This document shows, in pieces, positions 48,983-60,887 of a DNA stretch of 64,000 nt (position 1 is the stretch's first letter; every line of letters begins with the position of its first letter). The position numbers and the translations under genes are program-made. This stretch comes from Vitis vinifera (Eukaryota > Streptophyta > Magnoliopsida > Vitales > Vitaceae), in assembly GCF_030704535.1 (NCBI RefSeq), contig NC_081819.1:22354001-22418000 (forward strand), in the 5' to 3' direction. The notes under the pieces were generated by a model. The model was given only the letters and a program-made list of their open reading frames with translations. It was not told the origin of the DNA and did not search any database.

Positions 48983-50330
48983 TAAAGAAAATTAATAATT
49001 TCTTTATAATTTTAGAGACAGATCCGGGCCCAACGAATAATGCAATTTCGGGTCCATGTCACATCGAGTTAAGATTCTTAAGAAATACTATAAATTAGAA
49101 AATCTTTTTATAATCGTGATATAATTAAAATCTTATTTATTAAACATATAATATGACATCACCTATTTAATTAAATTAATAAACATGCATTTTATTTAAA
49201 ACATTTTTAATAAAAATATTTTTTCTAAAAATATTTTTGAAATCATTACTTATTCAATGCTTTTCTTAGGAATCATTATTATTAATTTTTCAAAAATTTT
49301 AAAGCATTACCTAAAGTTTTATAAGACGTTTTTTTTTTATATAAATTATTTTTTAAAATAGAAATATTTTCTAAAATACTATTAAAAATCCGTTTAATAG
49401 TGATTTTATGAAGGATTTGTAACATTTCTAATAATTAAATAATAAAAAATTTTCAAATATTAAAAATATTAAAAACATTTATTAAAATCATTGTCGAACA
49501 AACTTTAAATAAAAACATCTTTTAGATTTGAAATATTTTTTAAAACCTCAAATACAAAATAAACAAATCTCTTTACATTTACGAGAAAACACATCCATTT
49601 TATTTGTACTTTCTGAAATATAATATTAGTAATAAATAAATAAACAAATAAGATTATATCTTGTTAGAGGAAAAAAATTTGAAGAGGAAAGAAAAAGACC
49701 AACATTTAGAAAAAAAAAAAAAAAAAAACCCTTCTTATGAATTTTCTTTAATCAAACATACCAAACATAGCCTTATAACCAAACAAAACAAAATAAATTT
49801 TATCCTGACTTTTCTATGTATAACCAAACAAAATAAAATGCTTTACATGAACAAAATGTGTTACATGAATAAAATGAGCATGAAATAAAATATTTAAAAT
49901 ATTATCAAATTTTAAATTTTTATAGCACACAAGTTGTACCTTTTCTAATTTTTAAATTTAAAATAAAAATATATTTCAAATATTTTAAAATATATATTTA
50001 TATATTTAAAATATTATCAACGCCAATTTAGTATTTTCAAATTTTTTATTTTTATTCATTTACAAAAACGTAGACCAAAAATTATTAACTCGATCCTTTG
50101 CGCGTTCACGCTACAAAACTGAGCCGCGTAACACCGTAACACCACAATAACTCACCCGTCTCGCACGCAAACCCATGAAACTCCTTTACCTTTTAACACC
50201 GGTCACCACAGCCTCCTCTGTACGGAGCCACTAGATATTATCTCATAACACGACGTGCATAACCTGCGTTACCCGGTAAAACTAACTCACTCAGTTCCAT
50301 ATTCACCGGCATTTCCGGTTCCTTTATCTC
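48983..50330. other. AT-rich intergenic DNA and ATI1-like promoter
   Basis: Long A/T runs up to about 50080, then a more balanced stretch leading to the ATI1-like promoter. No gene or RNA recognised. Confidence 0.6.
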
Positions 50331-50346
50331 CTGCACGAAATCTCGG

Positions 50347-50353
50347 TATAAAT
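50347..50353 (+). promoter_or_regulatory. TATA box of the ATI1-like gene
   Basis: TATAAAT in CTCGGTATAAATCC, about 30 bases before a CT-rich leader. A non-coding first exon probably ends at 50449 (GTTTT/GTAAGT) and is spliced to 51651 (TTTAG/GAGAC), 18 bases before the start codon: a 1.2-kb leader intron. Confidence 0.6.
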
Positions 50354-51668
50354 CCATTCCTTTACATTTCTCTAGACAGTCTCGATCTCACCGGAATCGT
50401 AATCGTAACCTCCGATCATCGTTCCTCCCGGAATAGACTAGATAGTTTTGTAAGTGCTGGTTATTGATTAATCTCTTGCTTAATGGTTTGTTTGTTGTGA
50501 AATCGGAGCTGTTTGTTTTGTTTGATGATGATTGATGTTTGATTGTATTTGATTTGATTTTATACGTCTGATTTAGGCTTTTTTTGGTTGTGATTCTGAT
50601 TGTTTTTCGATCTGTGCGTGTTTTCATGTATCCGGTTGGTTTTGGTTGGGGTTTGGGGATTTTGGTTTTGGTTTAATTCCTTTGTTTGGTTTCGTAGAAA
50701 GCAGTGGGAAAGAAAAGAGGATGAAAGGAAATCGAATCTAGGCTTTAGTATATTGGAGTTATGTTTTGGTTTGTTTGTTTGATTTTAATTTCTCTGTTTG
50801 GTTGATTACAAAATTGTTAATTAAAAAAGATTGACAATTTTGAATTTCATGTTTTTTGTTGTTTTGAAATTCAGGATTAGGTCGCCTCGACTGGTTCCAG
50901 TCAAAGGAAAATCTAAGATCCAGAATTTTAGTTCCTGGTTTTTTACTTTTGCTATGCGACCAAAGAAAGCATAAGTTTTTCCAATTATTAAACGTCACCT
51001 TTGTTTATATATTTTATTTGATTAGTATGATATATTCATGTTTCAGAAAATATGAAAAAAAAAAAAAAAAGCTTGTAATTTCACTGTTTTGGTTTCTAAG
51101 AAATAAATTTCTTCTTAAAAAAAATCTTTAAGTTACACGACTACTTTTTAAATTTTTTTAAGTTTTTAGTTTGTCATAATAAGCAACAAGAAATGGTAAG
51201 CTTTAAATTTCCTTTCATCAGTTTTGACAAGAGGCAAATGAAATGTAACCTGTCCTTTATCTGCAGTGTGTTTATTAATTTCAGGATTTTAGTTGTTCTT
51301 TGTGCTTTTGGCTCTTATGAAGTGATTTTTTTACTGTGGGTAACTAATTAACTAGAATCAGTATTTTCTAACAGTTTGTATTGTTTGAATAAATTTACAG
51401 CCCATTGCTTGGGATTTTATTAGTTTCAATTGCAAATATTCCTTAAAAAATTTCTTACTTTGTACTTTAACCCTGGGATTATCTTCCTTCAAAACAGACT
51501 TTTAGAGAATGGTTGTAGAATTTCTTCTCTGTAGGTCTTCATTTGTAGTTTTATGGATTAGTAATGGTTTCCAGCCTATTACTGTGAGTTATGTTACTGG
51601 ATTAATATTCACAACATGTTCTTTCTTTTGTCGCTGAATGTGAAATTTAGGAGACTAACTTACTGAAG

Positions 51669-54600
51669 ATGGCGGATAATGAGGAGGGAGAGGAAACCAC
51701 TTCTCGTGGAAATGAATGGGAAGTTGTTTCACTTACAGCATCAGCATATGCTGCTGCTCCAGGTCCAAAAGGAATTGAAATGAGTGATGATGGCAAGAGT
51801 AATACCTTTAAAGGCAATGAAGCGGAAACTTCTCATGCAATGTTTTTGTCTGGTCACTTTGTCTTTCCACCTAGTCAGCATGAGAATTTGCCGTTGGAAC
51901 CTGATGACACTGAGATCCATAATGAACATGGAAGTGAGGATGTGATTCCTGAATCGAATGTGGAGAAAGGTGGTCATTCTGATGGAAAAAATGAAGATAA
52001 TTGGAGTGTCAAAGATCTTACTAAAGGAGATGAATTCCCTGGCATACAGTTGTTTGATGAAGGGGGAAAAAGTCTATCTGATCGTGGCAAAGGTTTTGAA
52101 GAAGGAACAGCCCTCAAAGGGCTAAATCTGGTTGACAAAGAGCCTGATATTTACAGTGCTGCTAAATTTAGTTCTTTGCACAGTGAACCAACTATTGGTG
52201 GATCTACCACATATGATGGGAATACGGTTATCCCAGATCTAGTTGAACCTCCTGAGCTAGGTGCAGACCTCCATGCAGATATCTCACAATCTCCAAAATC
52301 TACAAAAGATGATGATAGATATGATGGGTCCAATCTTCCTTGTGAAGCTTGGTGGAAGAGACGAGCAGCTTCCTTTTATGGTCATGCAAAAGAGGCAAAT
52401 GCATTTTGGTCTATCTTTATTGCTGCAGCTGTGATGGGCCTTGTAATTCTTGGGCAGCGATGGCAGCATGAAAGATGGCAGGTTTTACAACTTAAATGGC
52501 AGTTTGGCGTTAATGATGAGGTATGCCTTTTGCTATTGATATGGTGGCAGAAAATATTTTTATTTTTTTTCAATATTTAGCATGTTATGAAGCTATTTGG
52601 TTACAAAAATCATGTATCTGGTGTTTGTTGATTATGATGTGATGGGGTCAGATCTCAACACTTTTCTACATATAACTGCTATGATTACTATAACTACTTG
52701 AGATTTGTCTTCAATTTTAAAACTAGCCCTTTTGTGTGTAATTTATGAGTCAAAAAGCTGCAAGAAAAATTTTGAACATGTGTTATGCAGAGAAAATGCG
52801 GTCTTGATATATTTTCAGCCATACAGGACTAGTTTTTGGTTATATTAGCATGCCATGATATCAATGTAGATTGGTTGGCTGCTGATAAGATGCTGTAAGA
52901 AATGAGATTTATGTTTTGATTGTTCTTGCTTATGAAAAGGGGCATAATACATGCTGAACTTTTGTGATTAAATGGGTCCAAGCCTTTGACATCAGAGTGT
53001 AGTTGTCAACCTCTCTGATCTCTGTAATTTCATTTCCCCCTATGGGTGTGTATATCAGGCAAAAAATATAATGAATTCATGCTTTCATGGTTCAGGCCAT
53101 AGGTTGGCATCAGCACATTTAGTTCTTGTGTTTGAAGACTTAACCCAAGGCAGTAGGCAGATTTTGTTGATTGAGATCATTTAATCCTGCCATAGTTATC
53201 TGCCCTTCTCAAGGATCATTTGAGTCTTTAGCAGTTTGGATTATTGTCAATGTTGCCTTAGTTGTGATCTGCTGGATATTGCAGATTAGGACTTCTGTCA
53301 TGGAGATATATATATTTTTTTGATAAGTAATGTCATGGAGTATTTGTTGTTGGGAGAGATCCATTTTTGTTCCCAGTCAATAAAAGATCTGTGGATAATG
53401 ATGTCATGTTTGGGAACGTTTCCAAAAACAGTTCTCATAAATAGTTTTCAAAAATAGTTATAAAAAAACAGTTATTGAGAACAGTTTTCAAAAATAATTT
53501 TCTAATGTTTTCTATAACACAAGTCTATTTGAAGATTTGGAATATTTTCAACAAGTTTTCTGTGTTTCCAAATATTTCTTAAAAATAACTTTTATTTGTA
53601 ATGTTTTATTTTCAATAATTCTTCATATTTGTATAATTATTTAAAAAAAAAAAAAAACCTCTAGAAAACAAGTGAAAACAACTTAAAACAATTAAATATG
53701 TTATTAGAAAACACCTTGTTTTTAGAACAAATTTTCAAAAAGTTGTTTTTTGTCAAAAAATTGTCAAAAGTATTTTTGAGTTTGTAAAACAATTCCCAAA
53801 TAGGCTCAGTTATAAATTTTGTTATCCAATTTTACTTTCTATTTTCAAATTTTAATAATATAATTTTAAAAAATAAAGGTATTGCAATTTTTTATTTCTA
53901 AATTATTTCAGAGCATATTTTAGATTTAAGGAATTCAGAAAAGCTCACTCATGAGAGAAAATTGGGAGTGTAGAGATTATTGAAGATCAAAGCTTGCAAC
54001 AATGGATTTGTCCCCTGCCTGATCATCCTCTTCCATAAGGTTATCTACCTTCACTGAGCATTGTTCATTGTCACCCCCTACCACTGATTGTTGGATCATC
54101 CTCTAGAGTGCAGATCTCTTAGATGATTTTAAGTTAGCTGAGAATTTGAATTATGGGGCACTTGATGGGCTCTTGCTCATTAGATGAATTTAAACATTTG
54201 AAAAAATTGAAGAAGAAGAAGAAGAATAAAAAGGGCCTTGATGTGCTCTTGCACATCAGCTGAAATTGAACTTTTGGTAAAAAAAAAAAAAAAATGAGGG
54301 GGAGGAGGGCACAAAGGACACCAACTGAAAGAATAATTGGAGGCGGATCAGTTGCTTCATTATGTTTATATGATCTTCCAATTTGGCTTGAATCATTTTC
54401 TGCTTTTTCATTATAGGCTTTAGGTTTAAAAGGTACTCAGTTCTGGGTTTGTTTCAATTTTTAAGATTGGAGATTCGAGATTACAGTTGACTCAAGATAT
54501 ATATGCATATATATTTTAGACTTTTCCAGCTTAACTTTTCTATTTTTTTAGCATTGGGTTCAGTAGCTTTATGTGATCCAACTCAGCTAATGGTGTTGAA

Positions 54601-55601
54601 ATTTTTTTTTGAAGTTTTCAGCAAAATTATTCACTTTTTAAGTAGCAAGTGTTTGTTCTTTTGTTAGGTTCACTTGTGATCAAAGAATCTGAATGGCAAT
54701 GATGATGAAATAGATTTTTGTTTTTTGTTTCATCTGATAACAAAATAAACAAGAAACATTTATGTTGATTATTTTTATCACTAGGATTGGGCTACCAAAG
54801 TGTTTTGCACATCATGTTTGGGAGCATTTGAGATTCTCATATAGTGCATCTATCTTCTTGTACATGCAGGAGTAGAAGTGCAATACAACTCGATGTATGC
54901 ATTTTTATAATCAGTTGTTGTCCTTTTTTTCCCCTTTATCGGTAAATTTCTGTCTCCGCTGGGACCTGAACTTAGAACCTCCCACAAACCCTTCCCAACC
55001 CTTTACCGCTTGAGCCAGACCTCAAGTGCAGTTGTTGTCAGATTCTGATGTCTTTATGAGTTGCATTTTTATACTAATTAATGCCATCTACCTGCTATAT
55101 TCTTATGCTTCTGATCCATTTTTCCATAATTAGCTGTCATTCAGCTTTTATCAGCTTCCATTCCATTGTAATGAAATGCCACCCACTAGTTGCACAATTA
55201 TGCTTTTTCTCATTAAATTGTATCCTCACTGTGAGCTGGAAAAGGGTGACATAGCCTATTTCCTTCAAAGAGAACAGAATTGGTTTAGGCCTCGTCCAAA
55301 CTTACAAATCACGAATCAATGTCACCTCTCGGCGAGTTAGTAGAGTTGCTTTTTGTAAATCTACTCGACACCATGCTTATGAAACTCAAATCAATAACAT
55401 TTCAGATATTGATATTTTCTTTATCACCCCTTTATTTCATTCCTCTTTTTCATCTGCTAATGTCTGCATTCTGTTTACCACTGTATATTGCAGAAAATGG
55501 GCAGGATGTTGGGGCCCATAATTCGATTAAAGGATGTGATAGTGGGTGGGAACCGCCGGGGTTCTTTTATCAGAGGCAGCAGCACCTCAGGAAACCGTTA
55601 A
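51669..55601 (+). CDS. ATI1: ATG8-interacting protein, ATI1-like
   Basis: Two coding exons, 51669-52520 and 55494-55601, joined in phase 0, encode 319 residues. The start MADNEEGEETTSRGNEWEVV is the conserved ATI1/ATI2 opening and contains the ATG8-interacting motif W17-E-V-V20. A long acidic, serine-rich disordered region follows to about 225. Then come CEAWWKRRAASFYGHAKEA and one transmembrane helix at about 246-262 (IFIAAAVMGLVILG). The C-terminal tail from the second exon reads KMGRMLGPIIRLKDVIVGG and ends SGNR. ATI proteins bind ATG8 and mark ER- and plastid-derived bodies for autophagy under carbon starvation. The stop inside the first intron at 52578 is not used. The 2.97-kb coding intron holds repeats. 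Confidence 0.9.
53408..53805. repeat. MITE-like element in the ATI1-like intron
   Basis: Left end TGTTTGGGAACG and right end CAATTCCCAAATAG are inverted repeats; the inner sequence is rich in AAAAACAG and AACAGTTTTC motifs and non-coding. Limits approximate. Confidence 0.5.
54920..55030. repeat. Dispersed repeat fragment in the ATI1-like intron
   Basis: CGCTGGGACCTGAACTTAGA and ACCGCTTGAGCCAGACCTCA resemble a sequence type common near the 3' ends of plant non-LTR elements. The identification is from pattern memory only. Confidence 0.3.
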
Positions 55602-57950
55602 GATGATGACGAAAAAGAGAAGGGGCGTCAGGATGATGGTATGTTAGTTTGTTATTGTGTGGATCACCTATTTTTCTTGTGACAAAGCTTTACAAAGCTA
55701 CATATTTTAAGTTTGCTTATTGTTATGCTACTATTATGTTGGTGGTGGGTTGGCCTTTTTCGTCTTGAGAATGGTTAAAGATTAGGAGGTTATATAATTT
55801 ACACAACTGTACATTTGGGCCTTAAATTTTGCTATTTGGTCATGGTCTGTTGGTAGGAGGGCCTCAGTTGTAATATATGTTTGTACATGGCTCATACCTG
55901 GCATGGATGAGGTTGAGGCCTGTGCAGACTCGAATCATTCTTGGCTTGGGGCCCTTCAGTCTAACCTTTGGGTATCAAATCCTACCATTCCTAGGCCTGG
56001 CATAATAAAATAATATATTGGTATATTAAAAGTTTCATTAAATATAAAAGAACATGCCATAAAAATATATGCTTTTATTTCATATATTTGATTTACATTT
56101 ATGATATAATGAAGATTAGGATATTGGAGTGGCTGAGTACATAATTAATTTAGATATGGTAGATTTATTTAAAATTTTGGATTTAAAGGTATAAATTAGT
56201 GTACACACAACTTAATTTGGTTTAATTTTTTCATCATTAAGAATTTAATTTGTTTTTTAATTCAAATATAAATTGATGGTATCAATTTGAAAAAGCTTTT
56301 CTTAAAAAACTTATCAATTCACACTTTTCTACGCTTAAAGTGATATATAATTCTTTTTCCCGTTGTCTTTCTCCCTTTCTTCAACTTTTCCGAAGTACTT
56401 TTTAGGATGTAAATATGTCTTCAAATGCATAAAATAAATAAATAAATAAATATAAGAGAGTAAGAAAAGGAGAGAGAACGTATATGTTGCTCTGTTATTT
56501 TCCCTATTGTTCCACGGAAACCTCTAGAAAAATTGGGTCAAAATGTAATGCATTGACATGAAAATTTTGAAACTCTTAGCTTTGCACTTTGCACTTTGCA
56601 CTTTGCATGACTAAATAACGCTCTTTTCACTTTAATTACGTCTGTTCACTTTTTAAAAAATAAATTTGTCTCAAGATTTTTTAATTTTTTTTCAAAATTC
56701 CGAATAAAAACCAATATATGTTTATATATGGTGAGATGAGATGAATGGAATTATCTTATTTATTTTATCGTTATTACTTGGTCATGATATTTTCATCTTC
56801 AATAATAGTAGTTGAATAATTGGTGAACTAATTATATATATATATTATGTTTGTCCACCTACATTACATTCCATCGTACTTTCTAATTTTGTGGGCTGGG
56901 GTTGATGCTGTGGGACACAAGAGGTATAATCTCCAGCTAAACTCAGCCTTAAGACTTCGGACCGAATTTAGAAGAAAGCATGCTATATATTAAAATTTAA
57001 CAATTGAAGTTAAAAGTTCTATGACAAAAAGAAAAAAAGAAAAAGGAAAAAAGGACAACAACAACCATACTGGCTATCCAGGTGAAGAATGTTATGCTCC
57101 GTTTAGTATGCCAAACATCTGATAGTAAAATCCGAGTTGTTGAACAAGGTATAAATACATAAGGTTTAAACAAGTGAACCGAATCATTGAATTGCATACT
57201 AAAATCTGAGTTGTTGGACGAGGATGTAAATGCGTGATATCAAATAAAATACAAAGCAATTAAACTTGAGTGGATACTTATAGTGCGGTTTTATGCTCCA
57301 TTGTTATTTTTCAATACAATACCCAAATTGTGGCATGGCCAAACCGTATCTGATATATGCTTACATGTAAATATATATATACATAGAAGTGGTCAAAAAC
57401 TGATGATGTAGAAACAGAGAAAATTATTGACTGAGTTTGGAGTGAAAAGGATAAAGATGAATTCTCACATTAAGGCATCAGTTATAAATAGTTGGTGGGT
57501 GGCTCACCCAACCCTAACCAGTCACATGATGAACTCCATGCATTTTCATTTAACATATTATTATAAAACCACCAGCTACCGAGAAAATGCAAATAATTGA
57601 GTGAAAACTCAACTCCACTTCATCTTCCTTAGCATTGCCATCTCTTCTTTCAAAAAAATTTTGGTGGATCTCTGTGTCCTCATTTCCTCAACCAATCTCA
57701 TTTATTTCTCCTCATTCAATGCCTCCTATTAAAACCCAGCTCCTTTCCCTGAAAAATTAGGTGTGAAGAGAGAGATAGACAGAGGCTTTTGCTGAGTGGG
57801 GTTTTACCTTTATATTGTCAACGACCTCCCACTGCATTAATGCTGCTTTCTCGCTCTCTCTTTCTCTTTCTATGTGTGCATGAGGCTTGAGTGTGAGATG
57901 GTGAAATTCAAGAAACAGACTGGCCTTAGTAATTGCTTGTCAACGCCGCT
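55602..57950. other. Intergenic DNA between the ATI1-like and CYP86A genes
   Basis: The first 250 bases are probably ATI1-like 3' UTR. The rest is AT-rich. An imperfect direct repeat lies near 57130-57225 (AATCCGAGTTGTTGAACAAGG and AATCTGAGTTGTTGGACGAGG, shown in part). Frames here are short and unconvincing. The last 400 bases are likely CYP86A promoter. Confidence 0.6.
56581..56608. repeat. Short tandem repeat of TTTGCAC
   Basis: Almost four copies of the 7-base unit in a row. Confidence 0.9.
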
Positions 57951-57955
57951 TCGCC

Positions 57956-57962
57956 TATAAAT
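57956..57962 (+). promoter_or_regulatory. TATA box of the CYP86A gene
   Basis: TATAAAT in CGCCTATAAATCCC; transcription would begin about 30 bases later, giving a leader of roughly 220 bases before the ATG. Confidence 0.65.
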
Positions 57963-58212
57963 CCCTTCTTCTCCATTTCTACTACTCATACTCTCTCAGT
58001 TCTCTTCTTCTTTCTCTTGGTAATGAATTATTCAAAGCTTTGGTTTTCCCAACAATGGCGTCGTGTTGAAGTCCTGAAAAACTAGGTTTAAGCAGTGACC
58101 CACCATTGTTGATGAGAAATACCATCTGGGTTTTTTCTACTGGAGTCTTCTAAGGTACGTTTTTGGAGATTCAGGTTTTTTCTGAGGAAAGTGCGGTTTT
58201 TTTCTCGGGAAA

Positions 58213-59889
58213 ATGGACGTGTTTTGGGCTTCGCTGTTTTTTATGGCGATCACCGCTTATCTGCTGTGGTTCACCTTCATCTCACGGTCGTTGAGGGGTC
58301 CACGTGTCTGGCCTTTATTGGGCAGCTTACCAGGCTTGATCGAGAACAGTGAACGCATGCATGAATGGATCGCTGAAAATCTACGCGCGTGTGGCGGCAC
58401 GTACCAAACATGCATCTGCGCCGTCCCTTTCTTGGCGCGAAAGCAAGGGCTCGTGACGGTCACATGCGACCCGAAGAATCTGGAGCATATATTGAAGACC
58501 CGGTTCGATAATTACCCTAAGGGTCCCACGTGGCAAGGTGTATTTCATGATCTGCTCGGGGAAGGGATCTTCAATTCTGATGGCGACACGTGGCTGTTTC
58601 AGAGGAAGACCGCCGCACTGGAATTTACCACCCGGACGCTGCGTCAGGCCATGGCTCGCTGGGTCAGTCGAGCCATCAAGCACAGGTTCTGCCCCATTCT
58701 CAGGGCGGCTCAGCTAGAAGCCAAGCCAGTTGATCTTCAGGACCTTTTGCTTCGGATCACGTTCGATAACATTTGCGGCTTGACGTTTGGGATGGACCCG
58801 CAAACCCTAGCTCCAGGCCTCCCTGAAAACAGCTTCGCCTCTGCTTTTGACCGAGCCACCGAAGCCAGCCTCCAGCGATTTATTTTGCCTGAGGTTATGT
58901 GGAAGCTGAAGAAGTGGCTTGGGTTGGGCATGGAGGTCAGCTTGAGCCGAAGCATTGTACACGTGGAGAATTACCTGTCCAAAGTCATCAATACACGTAA
59001 GGTGGAGCTGCTGAGTCAGCAAAAAGACGGAAACCCCCACGACGACTTGCTCTCAAGATTTATGAAGAAAAAGGAATCCTACTCAGACTCCTTCCTCCAA
59101 CACGTGGCACTCAACTTCATCCTAGCTGGACGTGACACGTCATCAGTAGCCTTAAGCTGGTTCTTCTGGTTGGTAACCCAGAACCCAACTGTCGAAAAGA
59201 AAATCCTACACGAAATCTGCACTGTTCTGATGGGGACACGTGGCAGCGACACGTCAAAGTGGGTTGATGAGCCGTTAGAGTTTGAAGAGCTGGACCGTTT
59301 GATATACCTCAAAGCCGCACTCTCCGAGACTCTCCGGCTCTACCCGTCGGTGCCGGAGGATTCAAAGCATGTTGTCGCCGACGACATATTACCGGACGGC
59401 ACTTTCGTCCCGGCGGGATCATCAATCACGTACTCAGTATATTCATCGGGTAGGATGAAATCCACGTGGGGTGAAGACTGGCCCGAGTTCAGGCCTGAGA
59501 GGTGGCTATCGGCCGACTGCCAGCGATTCATATTGCACGACCAATACAAGTTTGTGGCGTTCAATGCGGGGCCGAGGATTTGTTTGGGGAAGGACTTGGC
59601 TTACTTGCAAATGAAGTCGATAGCCGCGTCGGTGTTGCTGCGCCACCGCCTCACGGTGGTTGCCGGCCACCGGGTGGAGCAGAAGATGTCGCTGACGTTG
59701 TTCATGAAGTATGGGCTCAAGGTTAACGTGCATGAAAGAGATTTAACGGCAGTTGTGGACGGCGTTAGGAACGAGAAAGCAAGTGAGGTGTGTGGCGAGG
59801 AAGCTGTTAGAGTTAAATGTAACGGTAACTGTCACGCCAGTGGTTCGGTTGTTGTTGGGGGTAGCGACGTGCGGCTCGGTGTAACTTGA
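58213..59889 (+). CDS. CYP86A: Cytochrome P450 CYP86A, fatty-acid omega-hydroxylase
   Basis: Single uninterrupted frame of 558 residues, the usual CYP86A length; several plant CYP86A genes are also intronless. An N-terminal membrane anchor covers about residues 4-24, followed by the proline-rich hinge [14 protein letters not shown]. The I-helix motif AGRDTS starts at 305, ExxR is E372-T-L-R375, PERW lies at 428-431, and the heme loop [10 protein letters not shown] at 450-459 holds the ligand C457. CYP86A enzymes oxidise the terminal carbon of C12-C18 fatty acids at the ER to make cutin and suberin monomers. Its position next to an ATI1-like gene mirrors Arabidopsis CYP86A8 (LACERATA, At2g45970) as I recall it, so it may be the orthologue; the exact subfamily number needs a tree. 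Confidence 0.94.
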   Translation: MDVFWASLFFMAITAYLLWFTFISRSLRGPRVWPLLGSLPGLIENSERMHEWIAENLRACGGTYQTCICAVPFLARKQGLVTVTCDPKNLEHILKTRFDNYPKGPTWQGVFHDLLGEGIFNSDGDTWLFQRKTAALEFTTRTLRQAMARWVSRAIKHRFCPILRAAQLEAKPVDLQDLLLRITFDNICGLTFGMDPQTLAPGLPENSFASAFDRATEASLQRFILPEVMWKLKKWLGLGMEVSLSRSIVHVENYLSKVINTRKVELLSQQKDGNPHDDLLSRFMKKKESYSDSFLQHVALNFILAGRDTSSVALSWFFWLVTQNPTVEKKILHEICTVLMGTRGSDTSKWVDEPLEFEELDRLIYLKAALSETLRLYPSVPEDSKHVVADDILPDGTFVPAGSSITYSVYSSGRMKSTWGEDWPEFRPERWLSADCQRFILHDQYKFVAFNAGPRICLGKDLAYLQMKSIAASVLLRHRLTVVAGHRVEQKMSLTLFMKYGLKVNVHERDLTAVVDGVRNEKASEVCGEEAVRVKCNGNCHASGSVVVGGSDVRLGVT

Positions 59890-60887
59890 GAGGTTAGTTT
59901 TGGGCTGTACTTGTGGGCTGACGGATATACTGCAGTAGCAGCCCAACAGTTTTTAAGGCCCAATTACGCTTGATTTTTAAAGAACACGAGGGGTAGTGTT
60001 CCTCGAATCCTCTCATACGTACAGCTGTTCCTTTGTAGCCAATAATTTATATTTCACAATCCTATAAAATTCTTTGTTTCTTTATTTCATTTATATTTCT
60101 AATAAAGATCTGGCAATACATTTCAAAATGTACGTAGAAATCTGAATGTTGAATCAGAAAGCCATATATAAAACCATGATACAAAGCTAAAAAACCACAT
60201 ATGAGGTACAAAATAATGAAACTCGGGAATAAAGTAACTAGCCCCGAACTGCACATATGGCACCTTCTGATTGGTGATGGTTTTTCAGGGCACCGAACCC
60301 AGACCCTTTCAATAATTCTGTGCAATTTCTTCCTCAACAGTAGTCTCATGCAAGCCACATGTATGATAATAAATCCCATTAGGTGAAGACTAGTTTACCA
60401 AAAATTCAACAAATCTCAACCAACCCAAAATTCAATCGGTAAAAGCAATAAGAAACTGAGAAAAGCACCAAACCAGGAGCAGAAATGCCCAAGTAGATGT
60501 AAATATCATCTATTATAGTGATGTTGAGGTTTATTTGAGGTGTTTTTAGACAGATGATACATACTTTAAAGCAGAGCAAGAGTGAAGAGAAAGGTTCAAG
60601 ATTCTAGGGTGCAATTACCCTTGTCTGAAAAGAAAACATCTATTGATGTAAGTAAAAAGACAGTTAACTTGTAAGAACTTAAGAAGATGATTCTTAAAGC
60701 CAACCGGAAAAGTCACCTGCAACAACCATCTCTGAGCCCAGTTGGTAAGAGGAAGGTGAAAAGGGGTATATTAGGCTTGTTTTATTCCCACCCAGTTCAG
60801 CTCTTCAATGTGTTCCTCTACTCCCATCTTTTTGTAATTTTATCTTTTTTTGCTTTATAGACTATTTATTCCTCTTTTCTTGCATAC
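59890..60887. other. Region between convergent CYP86A and PHT4 genes
   Basis: Presumably the 3' UTRs of both genes and a spacer. It contains only short frames without recognisable content. Confidence 0.6.

Noticed and set aside
51741-51977. Minus-strand frames across the ATI1-like and CYP86A exons
   Set aside because: They are shadows of the plus-strand coding sequence.
54920-55030. tRNA gene suggested by the GGGACCTGAAC stretch
   Set aside because: I could not form a cloverleaf with A and B boxes at the right spacing.
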